Positions 1-4,813 are shown, numbered from the stretch's first letter. The stretch: 9,140 bases of DNA from Pseudomonadota bacterium (GCA_023393575.1 JAEWKX010000234.1:1-9140), one strand, 5' to 3'. Notes: generated by a model not told the origin, from the letters alone. Numbers and translations are program-made.

Positions 1-536
1 GACTGGGACAGCGAGTAGAGCCGACCGCGGAACTTGTGCAGGAAGAGATCGAGGGAGCCCGAATATCGTGCTGTCTGCAATGCGATGCTCTGGATGATGG
101 CGAGCAGGTTTTTCGAGCGGTGGCTGACCTCGCGCAGAAGCGCCCGCAGCAGGCGTTCCCGGTGGCGCTCCTCCGAGCGATCCACGATAGTCGTCACCAG
201 ATGCAGTCCTCCCAGGGAGAATTCGACCGCCTGCACGCGGAATTCGAAGAACTGATCGGCTACGACGACCTCGATCTGGCCCTTGCGGCCCGGCTCCAAC
301 ATATCCACCTTCACGGCAGCAAGGCGTGCGGCGACATCCTCTCCGAAGAGCTGGGCGTCGGTAGGCGTGACGGAATGCTCCTTGGACCAAACCTCCGGAA
401 GGTTGGCGACGAGAAGATAATTATACGCAGCATCCTGAATGATGATGCTCGCGCCGAGATCGACCAGCGCAGGCATAAAAAATTCTCGCAACTTGTCATC
501 ACTCTGACCAGCTTGCTGCCATGTCAGCGGATGCAC
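1..536 (-). CDS. HWE-family sensor histidine kinase, partial (C-terminus beyond window)
   Basis: About 178 N-terminal residues are visible; the gene continues off the left edge. Residues ~20-120 look like a PAS-type sensory domain. They are followed by the phosphoacceptor box LLREVSHRSKNLLAIIQSIA, with the predicted phosphorylated histidine at residue 139. That H-box is characteristic of HWE/HisKA_2 kinases, the class that phosphorylates PhyR in the alphaproteobacterial general stress response. No membrane segment or signal peptide is seen, so the sensor is probably cytoplasmic. The start is GTG at 536, or TTG three bases earlier at 539; an in-frame TAG lies just upstream and GGAG sits 7-10 nt before these starts. 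The catalytic ATPase domain, including the W-x-E motif that names the family, is outside the window. The position next to phyR-nepR-ecfG supports a role as a PhyR kinase (as for RsiC-like kinases); the signal is unknown. Confidence 0.88.
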   Translation of the reverse strand, partial: MHPLTWQQAGQSDDKLREFFMPALVDLGASIIIQDAAYNYLLVANLPEVWSKEHSVTPTDAQLFGEDVAARLAAVKVDMLEPGRKGQIEVVVADQFFEFRVQAVEFSLGGLHLVTTIVDRSEERHRERLLRALLREVSHRSKNLLAIIQSIALQTARYSGSLDLFLHKFRGRLYSLSQ

Positions 537-542
537 CAATTT

Positions 543-617
543 CTAACTCCGTTTCGTTTCAGGGAAGAGGCTGCGGGCATGTCGGGCCCTGTCCGCATTG
601 TTATAGAGATTGGCCAT
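543..617 (-). other. Possible 24-residue leader ORF or gene remnant ahead of the kinase
   Basis: A short reading frame begins MANLYNNADRARHARSLF and ends with TAG four bases before the possible TTG start (seven before GTG) of the kinase gene, in the same frame. Its first residues recall the MCNLY start of SRAP/HMCES (YedK) proteins, but the catalytic Cys2 is Ala and the frame ends after 24 codons. It has no clear ribosome-binding site. It may be a translated leader coupled to the kinase, a gene fragment, or chance. I do not assert a function. Confidence 0.15.
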
Positions 618-729
618 CGGACCAACAACCCGCCTTTTCTCCACCTCGCCGCAGAGGCATTCGGGAGCAAAGGCTCCGTGCCGTGCGGGAAAGCTCCCTG
701 TTGCTAGGCTCATCGTGAGGTATGGCGCG

Positions 730-753
730 AACGGGGACCCCAGGCCTTGTTCC
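730..753 (-). promoter_or_regulatory. Tentative EcfG-type promoter for the HWE kinase (15-nt spacer)
   Basis: On the minus strand GGAAC (753-749) is followed after 15 nt by CGTT (733-730). Both elements match the EcfG consensus exactly, but the usual spacing is 16-17 nt, so this is tentative. A transcript from here would have a ~185-nt leader before the kinase start. The spacer overlaps the GGGGTCCCC repeat pair. Confidence 0.3.
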
Positions 754-766
754 GAAGGGGACCCCG
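732..766. repeat. Paired 9-bp palindrome-like repeats (GGGGACCCC), able to form a hairpin
   Basis: GGGGACCCC occurs at 733-741 and again at 757-765, 24 bp apart. Each copy is itself a near-perfect palindrome. The two copies can also pair with each other: CGGGG with CCCCG and CCCC with GGGG, with one A/A mismatch and a 15-nt loop. The pair lies 34 bp past the phyR stop on the minus strand. No T-run follows, so it is not a canonical intrinsic terminator; it may act as operator sites or a 3'-end stabilising hairpin. Confidence 0.5.
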
Positions 767-799
767 GACGAACATTCTGCGCCTCGTTGGCCATCAGGC

Positions 800-1594
800 T
801 CAGGCCGCTGCCCTGACTGTCTCGTTGAAGAAGAGTGCCTGGCTGATCAGCGCCTTCACCATGTCCGGGTTGAAAGGCTTGGTCACAAGGAAGGCAGGCT
901 CCGGGCGCTCGCCCGTCAGAAGGCGCTCGGGGAAGGCCGTGATGAAGATGACCGGGACGTTCGAGGATCTGAGGATCTCGTTCACCGCATCGATGCCGGA
1001 GCTGCCGTCAGCCAACTGGATATCGGCAAGTACCATCTTCGGGGTCGAACTCTGGAACAGGTCGACCGCTTCCCTGTGGGTGCGCGCGATGCCCGTCACG
1101 CGATGGCCGAGCTCCTGCACCATCTGTTCGATATCCAAGGCGATCAACGGCTCGTCCTCGATGATCATGATGTCGGTGGCGACCTGGCGGGAGATTTCCT
1201 TGGACGCTTCGTCGAGAAGCTCGGTCGCCCTCTGGATGCTGACATCCAGCACTTCCGCAGTCTCCTCGATCGTGAAACCCTCGACCGACACCAGCAGGAA
1301 AGCGTGGCGCGCCATGGAAGGAAGCGAGGCCAGGTTGGCGGCAGCCCGTTGTTCCCATGCAAACGGCGACTCGATCGGCCTGATCTCGATCGAAGTGGAA
1401 CCAAAGATTGCTACGAATAGTTTGTAGAGCGAGACACGGTCCTTGGATGTTTCGGGAAAGATCGAGACATCGGCGATCAAAGCTTCCAGTACCGCCGCCA
1501 CATAGGCGTCGCCGGAAGTCTGGGATCCGGTCACGGCGCGCGCATATCGGCGCAAATACGGAAGGTGTGATGCAACGCGTGTGGTAAGTGACAT
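800..1594 (-). CDS. phyR: PhyR, anti-anti-sigma response regulator of the general stress response
   Basis: This 264-residue protein has the normal PhyR length and architecture. Residues 1-~130 are an ECF sigma-like domain (sigma2-like then sigma4-like, including EGFTIEETAEVLDVSIQRATELL at ~105-127). Residues ~140-255 are a receiver domain with acidic residues E146/D147, phosphoacceptor D191 (in LADIQLADG), T219 and K239. The segment PVIFITAFPERLLTG is the variant expected of the FATGUY-type receivers that serve this pathway. In characterised alphaproteobacteria, phosphorylated PhyR binds NepR through its sigma-like domain and so frees EcfG. ATG at 1594 is chosen because AGGGGAGA lies about 9 nt upstream; a longer frame to 1696 would run through the promoter. 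The gene is divergent from nepR-ecfG and preceded by a perfect EcfG promoter, implying positive feedback. Confidence 0.96.
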   Translation of the reverse strand: MSLTTRVASHLPYLRRYARAVTGSQTSGDAYVAAVLEALIADVSIFPETSKDRVSLYKLFVAIFGSTSIEIRPIESPFAWEQRAAANLASLPSMARHAFLLVSVEGFTIEETAEVLDVSIQRATELLDEASKEISRQVATDIMIIEDEPLIALDIEQMVQELGHRVTGIARTHREAVDLFQSSTPKMVLADIQLADGSSGIDAVNEILRSSNVPVIFITAFPERLLTGERPEPAFLVTKPFNPDMVKALISQALFFNETVRAAA

Positions 1595-1638
1595 ACAGAA
1601 ATTCTCCCCTGATGCCCGACGGGCAATTACTGATGGGG

Positions 1639-1663
1639 AACGTGGGGCCTGAAAAAAAGTTCC
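1639..1663 (-). promoter_or_regulatory. EcfG-dependent promoter of phyR (GGAAC-N16-CGTT)
   Basis: The minus strand reads GGAAC (1663-1659), 16 nt, then CGTT (1642-1639), an exact match to the alphaproteobacterial EcfG/GSR promoter consensus. Transcription would begin about 7-8 nt beyond the -10 element, leaving a leader of roughly 38 nt before phyR. The -35 is followed directly by seven T residues. Confidence 0.85.
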
Positions 1664-1684
1664 GCAAGGGGTGGAACTTTTTTT
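1652..1684. repeat. 12-bp inverted repeat formed by the two back-to-back EcfG -35 elements
   Basis: AAAAAAAGTTCC (1652-1663) and GGAACTTTTTTT (1673-1684) are perfect reverse complements separated by 9 bp. Each arm is a GGAAC -35 element plus a T7 tract pointing away from the centre. The structure resembles a bidirectional terminator, but it lies between divergent genes and is better explained as a symmetric bidirectional promoter. Confidence 0.9.
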
Positions 1685-1697
1685 AGCCGGATGCATT
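1673..1697 (+). promoter_or_regulatory. EcfG-dependent promoter of nepR-ecfG (GGAAC-N16-CATT)
   Basis: GGAAC (1673-1677) is followed after 16 nt by CATT (1694-1697), one base away from the CGTT consensus. Initiation near 1704 would give a leader of about 28 nt to ATG 1732. The weaker -10, compared with the exact phyR promoter on the other strand, may make this side the less active one. Confidence 0.75.
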
Positions 1698-1731
1698 GTT
1701 TGTCACGATATCGCAACAGGCTGCCCGCGTG

Positions 1732-1941
1732 ATGAGTGACGACAACAGAAAAAAGCAGGACATGACCATCTCCCATCAAGATATAAGGCCAGGATCGGTG
1801 CCCCCGAACGCATCGATTTCCAGGAAGCTCCGCGAGTTCTACGATGCGGTGCAGGAAGAGGGTATTCCTGACCGCTTTCTGGATCTTCTGGAAAAGCTGG
1901 AAGACGCCGAGCGTAACGCGAACTCGGTGAAGGTGAAATGA
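1732..1941 (+). CDS. nepR: NepR, anti-sigma factor of EcfG
   Basis: A small acidic protein of 69 residues from ATG 1732, or 59 from ATG 1762, the latter closer to the usual NepR length of about 60. The core SISRKLREFYDAVQEEGIPD followed by RFLDLLEKLEDAE is the conserved two-helix NepR signature, which wraps around EcfG sigma2/sigma4 or, in stress, around the PhyR sigma-like domain. Neither candidate start has a strong ribosome-binding site (a short AGG precedes 1762), so the start is uncertain. The stop overlaps the ecfG start by ATGA, so the anti-sigma and sigma factors are probably translationally coupled. Function follows from family knowledge plus the phyR/ecfG context. Confidence 0.93.
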   Translation: MSDDNRKKQDMTISHQDIRPGSVPPNASISRKLREFYDAVQEEGIPDRFLDLLEKLEDAERNANSVKVK

Positions 1942-2501
1942 CGATGACCGAGAACGACGATCGCGGCTTCAAGCGCGACCTTCTCGCATCCTTGCCCAAT
2001 CTCCGAGCTTTTGCGGTTTCGCTGACCGGCCGCCACGACAAAGCCGACGACCTCGTGCAGGATACGATCATGAAGGCCTGGGCGAACCAGACCAGCTTCA
2101 CCGCCGGCACCAACATGCGTGCCTGGCTGTTCACTATCCTTCGCAACGAGTTCTACAGCCAGATGCGCAAGCGCGGCCGGGAGGTCCAGGATACCGACGG
2201 CCTGTTCAGCGAGCGGTTTTCCGTGCATCCGGAACAATACGGCCGACTCGACCTGCAGGATTTCCGCAAAGCGCTCGACAAGCTCCCCGACGATCAGCGC
2301 GAGGCGATCATCCTGGTTGGCGCGGCAGGCTTCGCCTATGAGGAGGCCGCTACCATTTGCGGCTGCGCCGTCGGCACCATAAAGAGCCGCGTCAGCCGGG
2401 CACGAACGCGGCTGCAGGAACTGTTGGGAGTTTCCGGCGAAGGCGATTTCGGCCCGGACGCCGGCCATGCGGCGATTACGGCACGGGCGTTCGGCAGCTA
2501 G
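1938..2501 (+). CDS. ecfG: EcfG, ECF sigma factor of the general stress response
   Basis: A 187-residue ECF sigma factor of the ECF15/EcfG type. Sigma region 2 spans about residues 15-82, with KADDLVQDTIMKAWAN and the -10-recognising RAWLFTILRNEFYSQMRKRG. Region 4 spans about 107-163, with LDKLPDDQREAIILVGAAG and the helix-turn-helix EEAATICGCAVGTIKSRVSR that contacts the GGAAC -35. Translation probably starts at the ATG overlapping the nepR stop (ATGA); ATG 1944 is an in-frame alternative. EcfG directs RNA polymerase to GSR genes when PhyR-P removes NepR. Its own operon, phyR and the 4640-4716 operon all carry matching promoters here. The last ~24 residues after region 4 are not recognisable as a domain. 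The stop is shared with the convergent response-regulator gene through GCTAGC. Confidence 0.96.
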   Translation: MTMTENDDRGFKRDLLASLPNLRAFAVSLTGRHDKADDLVQDTIMKAWANQTSFTAGTNMRAWLFTILRNEFYSQMRKRGREVQDTDGLFSERFSVHPEQYGRLDLQDFRKALDKLPDDQREAIILVGAAGFAYEEAATICGCAVGTIKSRVSRARTRLQELLGVSGEGDFGPDAGHAAITARAFGS

Positions 2502-2926
2502 CGGTCGATGCCGTCGATCAATCCCATCTCGCCAACGGCGGCGGCGACAAGCTCCTCGTCGACGAACGGCTTGGCCACAAACGCGAGGCCATCCGTTCCA
2601 GGCAGCATCTCGGCGTCGGTTTTCATCAATGTCGTCACGATGATGCGGGTACCGTTGCGCTGCCGGCGCTTCAGGATCTCCATGTGTTTGTCGCACAGCA
2701 GATCGATGTCGATGACGAGGATGTCATATGCGTCCTCCCCGAGAGCCGGAAGGTAATCATGGGCCGTGGCGATCCGCGTCGTGCAGATCATCGCATCGGA
2801 CAGTATGCGCTCTGCCTCCATGGCGACGAGATATTCTCGCTCGACAATCAGAATCGTTGGCACAATGGGAATCGCACTCTCCTTCGGCAGGAAAGCCTCT
2901 ATGAGTGCCGTAAAGACGTTGGTCAT
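2498..2926 (-). CDS. Single-domain response regulator with degenerate acidic pocket
   Basis: A 142-residue protein that is essentially one receiver domain (about residues 22-135) after a short N-terminal extension; there is no output domain. The expected phosphoacceptor is D73 in ILVIDIDLL, with T98 in IIVTTL and K119 in VAKPF. The acidic pair at the end of strand beta1 is altered: ILIVEREYL has Arg30 where the second, Mg2+-binding acidic residue is normally found. It may therefore be weakly phosphorylated or act without phosphorylation. The location beside ecfG suggests a part in stress-response phosphorelay, as sink, modulator or PhyR-kinase partner; this is inference. ATG 2926 lacks a Shine-Dalgarno sequence (the preceding bases are T/A-rich), so start and translation mode are uncertain. 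Its stop overlaps that of ecfG on the other strand. Confidence 0.8.
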   Translation of the reverse strand: MTNVFTALIEAFLPKESAIPIVPTILIVEREYLVAMEAERILSDAMICTTRIATAHDYLPALGEDAYDILVIDIDLLCDKHMEILKRRQRNGTRIIVTTLMKTDAEMLPGTDGLAFVAKPFVDEELVAAAVGEMGLIDGIDR

Positions 2927-2931
2927 TTAAA

Positions 2932-2988
2932 AAAGACACAGTAACGATCACGGGACTGCGCTAGTCGTGTCTTTCCCGCCCCCGTGAT
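2932..2988. repeat. Two interleaved 8-bp inverted repeats, potential H-type pseudoknot
   Basis: AAAGACAC (2932-2939) is the exact reverse complement of GTGTCTTT (2967-2974). ATCACGGG (2947-2954) is the exact reverse complement of CCCGTGAT (2981-2988). The order A-B-A'-B' is that of an H-type RNA pseudoknot, with connecting segments of 7, 12 and 6 nt. On the plus strand the GTG start of the Crp/Fnr gene lies inside B'. On the minus strand the structure ends five bases before the ATG of the response regulator. It could equally be a pair of DNA operators. Confidence 0.55.
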
Positions 2989-3748
2989 TCCCAAGGCCGT
3001 ATCGAAACCCATCACTCCTCCGCGTGTTCCCTGCCATCGCTGCCCGCTCCGGCAACGGCCGTCCTTCCGCGACTTCAGCGCCGATGAACTGGAGTTCGTC
3101 TCGCGTTTCAAGGTTTCCGAAACACCTGCGGAGCCCGGAATGGCGATCATGGTGGAGGGGGAGCGGAATCCCTCGCTCTATACCGTGCTCAGCGGCTGGG
3201 GGTTCCGCTACAAGATTCTCGAGGACGGACGCCGGCAGATCCTCAACTATGTCCTGCCCGGAGACATGATCGGGCTGCAGGGCAATGTCATGCTCGAGAT
3301 GCAGCATTCGGTCGAGGCCCTCACCCGCATGACGTTGTGCACGTTCGAGCGGGAGAAGTTTCCGAGCCTCTTTCGTAACCATCCCTCCCTCGCCTTCGAC
3401 ATAACCTGGATTGCGGCTCGCGAGGAATCCATGCTGGACGAGCATCTGCTGAGCATCGGGAGGCGAAGCGCACAGGAACGGGCGGCCTATCTGCTGGCCT
3501 TCCTCGATACTCGCGCCCGGGCCGCCATCGAACCCGACAGCCGTGGCCATCAACTGCCGCTGACTCAGCAGCACCTTGCCGACACGCTCGGGCTTTCGCT
3601 GGTGCATACAAACAAGACCATTCGCAAACTGATGGACCAGGGGCTGGTACGCTGGCTCGACCGAGGCTGCGAAATCGTCAACCCGGAAGGGCTCTACCGG
3701 GTTGCCGGATGGCGCCCTCCGGAGGAAGGGGGACGGCCGTTCATCTGA
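2984..3748 (+). CDS. Crp/Fnr-family transcriptional regulator with three FNR-type cysteines
   Basis: A 254-residue regulator. Residues ~30-125 form the cyclic-nucleotide-binding-type beta-roll (including ILNYVLPGDMIGLQG), ~135-170 the dimerisation helix, and ~192-216 the helix-turn-helix (LTQQHLADTLGLSLVHTNKT). The N-terminus has CHRCPLR (Cys17, Cys20), and Cys119 lies in MTLCTFE. Compared with E. coli FNR (C20, C23, C29, C122), three positions match with identical spacing, but the C29 equivalent is Pro26. Oxygen sensing through an Fe-S cluster is thus possible but not assured. The GTG start at 2984 has no evident ribosome-binding site and lies in an inverted-repeat arm; no in-frame ATG precedes it. 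It is divergent from the response regulator and convergent, with a 4-nt gap, with the holin-like gene. Target genes are unknown; a candidate site lies at 4626-4647. Confidence 0.88.
   Translation: MIPKAVSKPITPPRVPCHRCPLRQRPSFRDFSADELEFVSRFKVSETPAEPGMAIMVEGERNPSLYTVLSGWGFRYKILEDGRRQILNYVLPGDMIGLQGNVMLEMQHSVEALTRMTLCTFEREKFPSLFRNHPSLAFDITWIAAREESMLDEHLLSIGRRSAQERAAYLLAFLDTRARAAIEPDSRGHQLPLTQQHLADTLGLSLVHTNKTIRKLMDQGLVRWLDRGCEIVNPEGLYRVAGWRPPEEGGRPFI
3006..3030 (-). promoter_or_regulatory. Tentative EcfG-type promoter of the response-regulator gene
   Basis: The minus strand reads GGAAC (3030-3026), 16 nt, then GGTT (3009-3006), one mismatch from CGTT. It lies inside the first codons of the divergent Crp/Fnr gene. 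A start near 2999 would give a ~73-nt leader that contains the whole interleaved inverted-repeat structure. The match could be by chance. Confidence 0.35.
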
Positions 3749-3752
3749 GGAT

Positions 3753-4238
3753 CTAGCGCAGATCGCGATCCATCGCGCCGGGACCGCTGCGGCTTCTGCC
3801 GAAGAGCGGTCCGACCTTGTCGATGTTCTTCATGGCGAGGAAGCCAAGCCCTCCTGCAATCGCGATTATGGCCAGGGGACGCGACCGCGCGACCATCGGC
3901 AGGGCCGACAGAGCAGCCGTGACCATGAGAGCGCGGCTTCCGCCCGTTGCTGCCGCCTCCCGCTTGCGCCTCTCCTCCGCCTTGGCCATCGAGCGGAGGA
4001 CGAGGAAGAAGGCCAGGGCGAGAAGCAGAGCCCCGCCGGCAATGGCCAGCAATGCGCCCATCGCACCGAGACTCTGGGCGATTGCCAGGGCTGCGGCCGC
4101 CACCAGCGCGCCGTAGGCCGTCAGCACGAACAGCAGTACGAACGCGTACAGAATCGCATTCCGCCGCAGGCGCTGGATGAACGCCGTGGCATCGATCGCC
4201 GCCAGGGATGCCAGAAGCGGAGCCAGTCCGGACAGCAT
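3753..4238 (-). CDS. YqjE/phage-holin-family-like integral membrane protein
   Basis: A 161-residue, Ala/Leu-rich membrane protein. Two clear transmembrane helices span about residues 28-53 and 58-82. A charged Lys/Arg/Glu stretch follows (MAKAEERRKRE), then weaker hydrophobic segments at ~103-115 and ~121-136, and a basic tail. Length, topology and position directly after a DUF883 gene match the yqjD-yqjE arrangement, whose second member belongs to the holin-like (DUF1469 or similar) families. Despite the family name there is no phage gene here, so a lytic function is unlikely; membrane remodelling or stress protection is more plausible. Its ATG shares one base with the DUF883 stop (TGATG), indicating translational coupling. 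It is the last gene of the EcfG-promoted operon and ends 4 nt from the convergent Crp/Fnr stop. Family call is by topology and context, so moderate. Confidence 0.7.
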   Translation of the reverse strand: MLSGLAPLLASLAAIDATAFIQRLRRNAILYAFVLLFVLTAYGALVAAAALAIAQSLGAMGALLAIAGGALLLALAFFLVLRSMAKAEERRKREAAATGGSRALMVTAALSALPMVARSRPLAIIAIAGGLGFLAMKNIDKVGPLFGRSRSGPGAMDRDLR

Positions 4239-4576
4239 CAGCGGCGGGCCAGGAGCGCGATCAGGAAGCCGACGCCTGCAGCCATCGCGACCGCCTGCAG
4301 GGGATTGGTGCGGATCTTCCGCTCGAGATCCTTTTCAAGGGAAAGGGCCTGTTCACGGGCAGCCTCGACCATCTGCATGGATGCGTCGGTTGCATCGTTC
4401 GTCGCCTTGCGCACGCGGCTGCGATAGTCGTCCGCCTTTTCCGAACCGACGGTCGCCACGCTTTTTGCGAGAGCGGCGATATCGTCGCGCAACTGCTGCA
4501 GCTGAGCCTCGATATCGCTACGCGACGAGGATGCGGAAGATCCGACCGGCTCGTTGGAAGCATTCACTGGTGCCAT
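4238..4576 (-). CDS. DUF883 (ElaB/YqjD-like) membrane-anchored stress protein
   Basis: A 112-residue protein: a Ser/Ala-rich N-terminus, a long amphipathic or coiled helix from ~20 to ~90 (SDIEAQLQQLRDDIAALAKS, then charged heptad-like sequence), and a single C-terminal anchor, NPLQAVAMAAGVGFLIALLARR, at ~91-112. The P-x-x-A-V-x-x-A-A-G-V-G-F motif with a terminal Arg-Arg is diagnostic of the DUF883/ElaB-YqjD family. E. coli YqjD is an inner-membrane protein that binds ribosomes in stationary phase under RpoS control; here EcfG would be the analogous stress sigma factor. ATG 4576 is well supported by AGGAGAAGG just upstream. The gene lies between a disrupted small membrane-peptide gene and the holin-like gene and probably shares their transcript; a Crp/Fnr-like palindrome and a GATAGT -10-like element precede it. 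Confidence 0.88.
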   Translation of the reverse strand: MAPVNASNEPVGSSASSSRSDIEAQLQQLRDDIAALAKSVATVGSEKADDYRSRVRKATNDATDASMQMVEAAREQALSLEKDLERKIRTNPLQAVAMAAGVGFLIALLARR

Positions 4577-4604
4577 GTCCTTCTCCTGTACTGGTTTGCG
4601 CCAG

Positions 4605-4647
4605 ACTATCGGCCAGCGCCGGCCCCCCTTTGAGGTACGTCAAAGGG
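4605..4647 (-). promoter_or_regulatory. Crp/Fnr-like palindrome plus -10-like box ahead of the DUF883 gene
   Basis: CCCTTTGA (4626-4633) and TCAAAGGG (4640-4647) form a perfect 8-bp inverted repeat around GGTACG, containing TTGA-N6-TCAA, the geometry of FNR-type sites (TTGAT-N4-ATCAA). On the minus strand GATAGT (4610-4605) could be a -10 element. A start near 4598 would put the palindrome centre at about -38 to -39, near the class II activator position. The palindrome also overlaps the stop codon of the upstream mini-gene. No T-run follows, so an intrinsic terminator is unlikely. Confidence 0.45.
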
Positions 4648-4716
4648 AATCGAAAAGATAAAGCAGGATGATCACGGGGATCGAATACCGACCAGCCACA
4701 GAAGAATGCCTTTCAT
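4640..4716 (-). pseudogene. Frameshifted ~25-residue single-pass membrane peptide gene
   Basis: ATG 4716 has a strong ribosome-binding site (GGGAGAAG, about 6 nt upstream) and begins MKGILLWLVGI. The frame then runs RSP and stops at TGA. One frame over, the sequence continues without a gap as IPVIILLYLFDSL and ends at TGA 4642-4640. The joined product, with one inserted base restoring a Pro codon after Ile11, would read GIPIPVII at the junction: a hydrophobic 25-residue single-pass peptide. I recall similar ...GIPIP...-type mini-proteins in alphaproteobacteria but cannot confirm. The 77-nt length is one base short of 26 codons, consistent with a single-nucleotide deletion or a sequencing error. 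It is the first gene after the EcfG promoter at 4801-4777 and would head the DUF883/holin-like operon. Confidence 0.6.
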
Positions 4717-4776
4717 CAGCTTCTCCCGGGCGAAACAGGACTGGCCGGCATGGCCCCCTCCATGCTGCAAGCAGTG

Positions 4777-4801
4777 AACGCTGTCCTCCCGGATTTGTTC
4801 C
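4777..4801 (-). promoter_or_regulatory. EcfG-dependent promoter of the mini-gene/DUF883/holin-like operon
   Basis: The minus strand reads GGAAC (4801-4797), 16 nt, then CGTT (4780-4777), an exact EcfG consensus with correct spacing. Initiation near 4770 leaves about 54 nt to ATG 4716. It begins 13 bp after the dppC stop, so it separates the transporter operon from the stress operon. A 7-bp inverted repeat, CTGTCCT (4781-4787) with AGGACAG (4802-4808), brackets the -35 and part of the spacer and may be an operator or an attenuating hairpin. Confidence 0.8.
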
Positions 4802-4813
4802 AGGACAGGCGTG

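Noticed and set aside
660..700. Small RNA gene in the phyR-kinase gap
   Set aside because: Short alternative stems (GGAGC/GCTCC and GGGAGC/GCTCCC) exist, but there is no clear promoter-terminator pair defining a transcript.
36..707. Plus-strand 223-codon open frame over the left end
   Set aside because: It is antisense to the HWE kinase, whose minus-strand translation carries the H-box and a coherent sensor domain; the plus-strand product has no recognisable motif.
1652..1684. Bidirectional intrinsic terminator
   Set aside because: The hairpin-plus-T7 shape fits, but it lies between divergent gene starts and each arm is an exact EcfG -35 with a correctly spaced -10, so promoter is the better reading.
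1839..2696. Minus-strand 285-codon frame opposite ecfG
   Set aside because: It is a shadow of nepR, ecfG and the response-regulator region, with no domain signature.
3753..4238. Phage holin / prophage lysis gene
   Set aside because: The holin-like topology is shared with YqjE-type bacterial proteins, and no phage genes, integrase or attachment sites are visible nearby.
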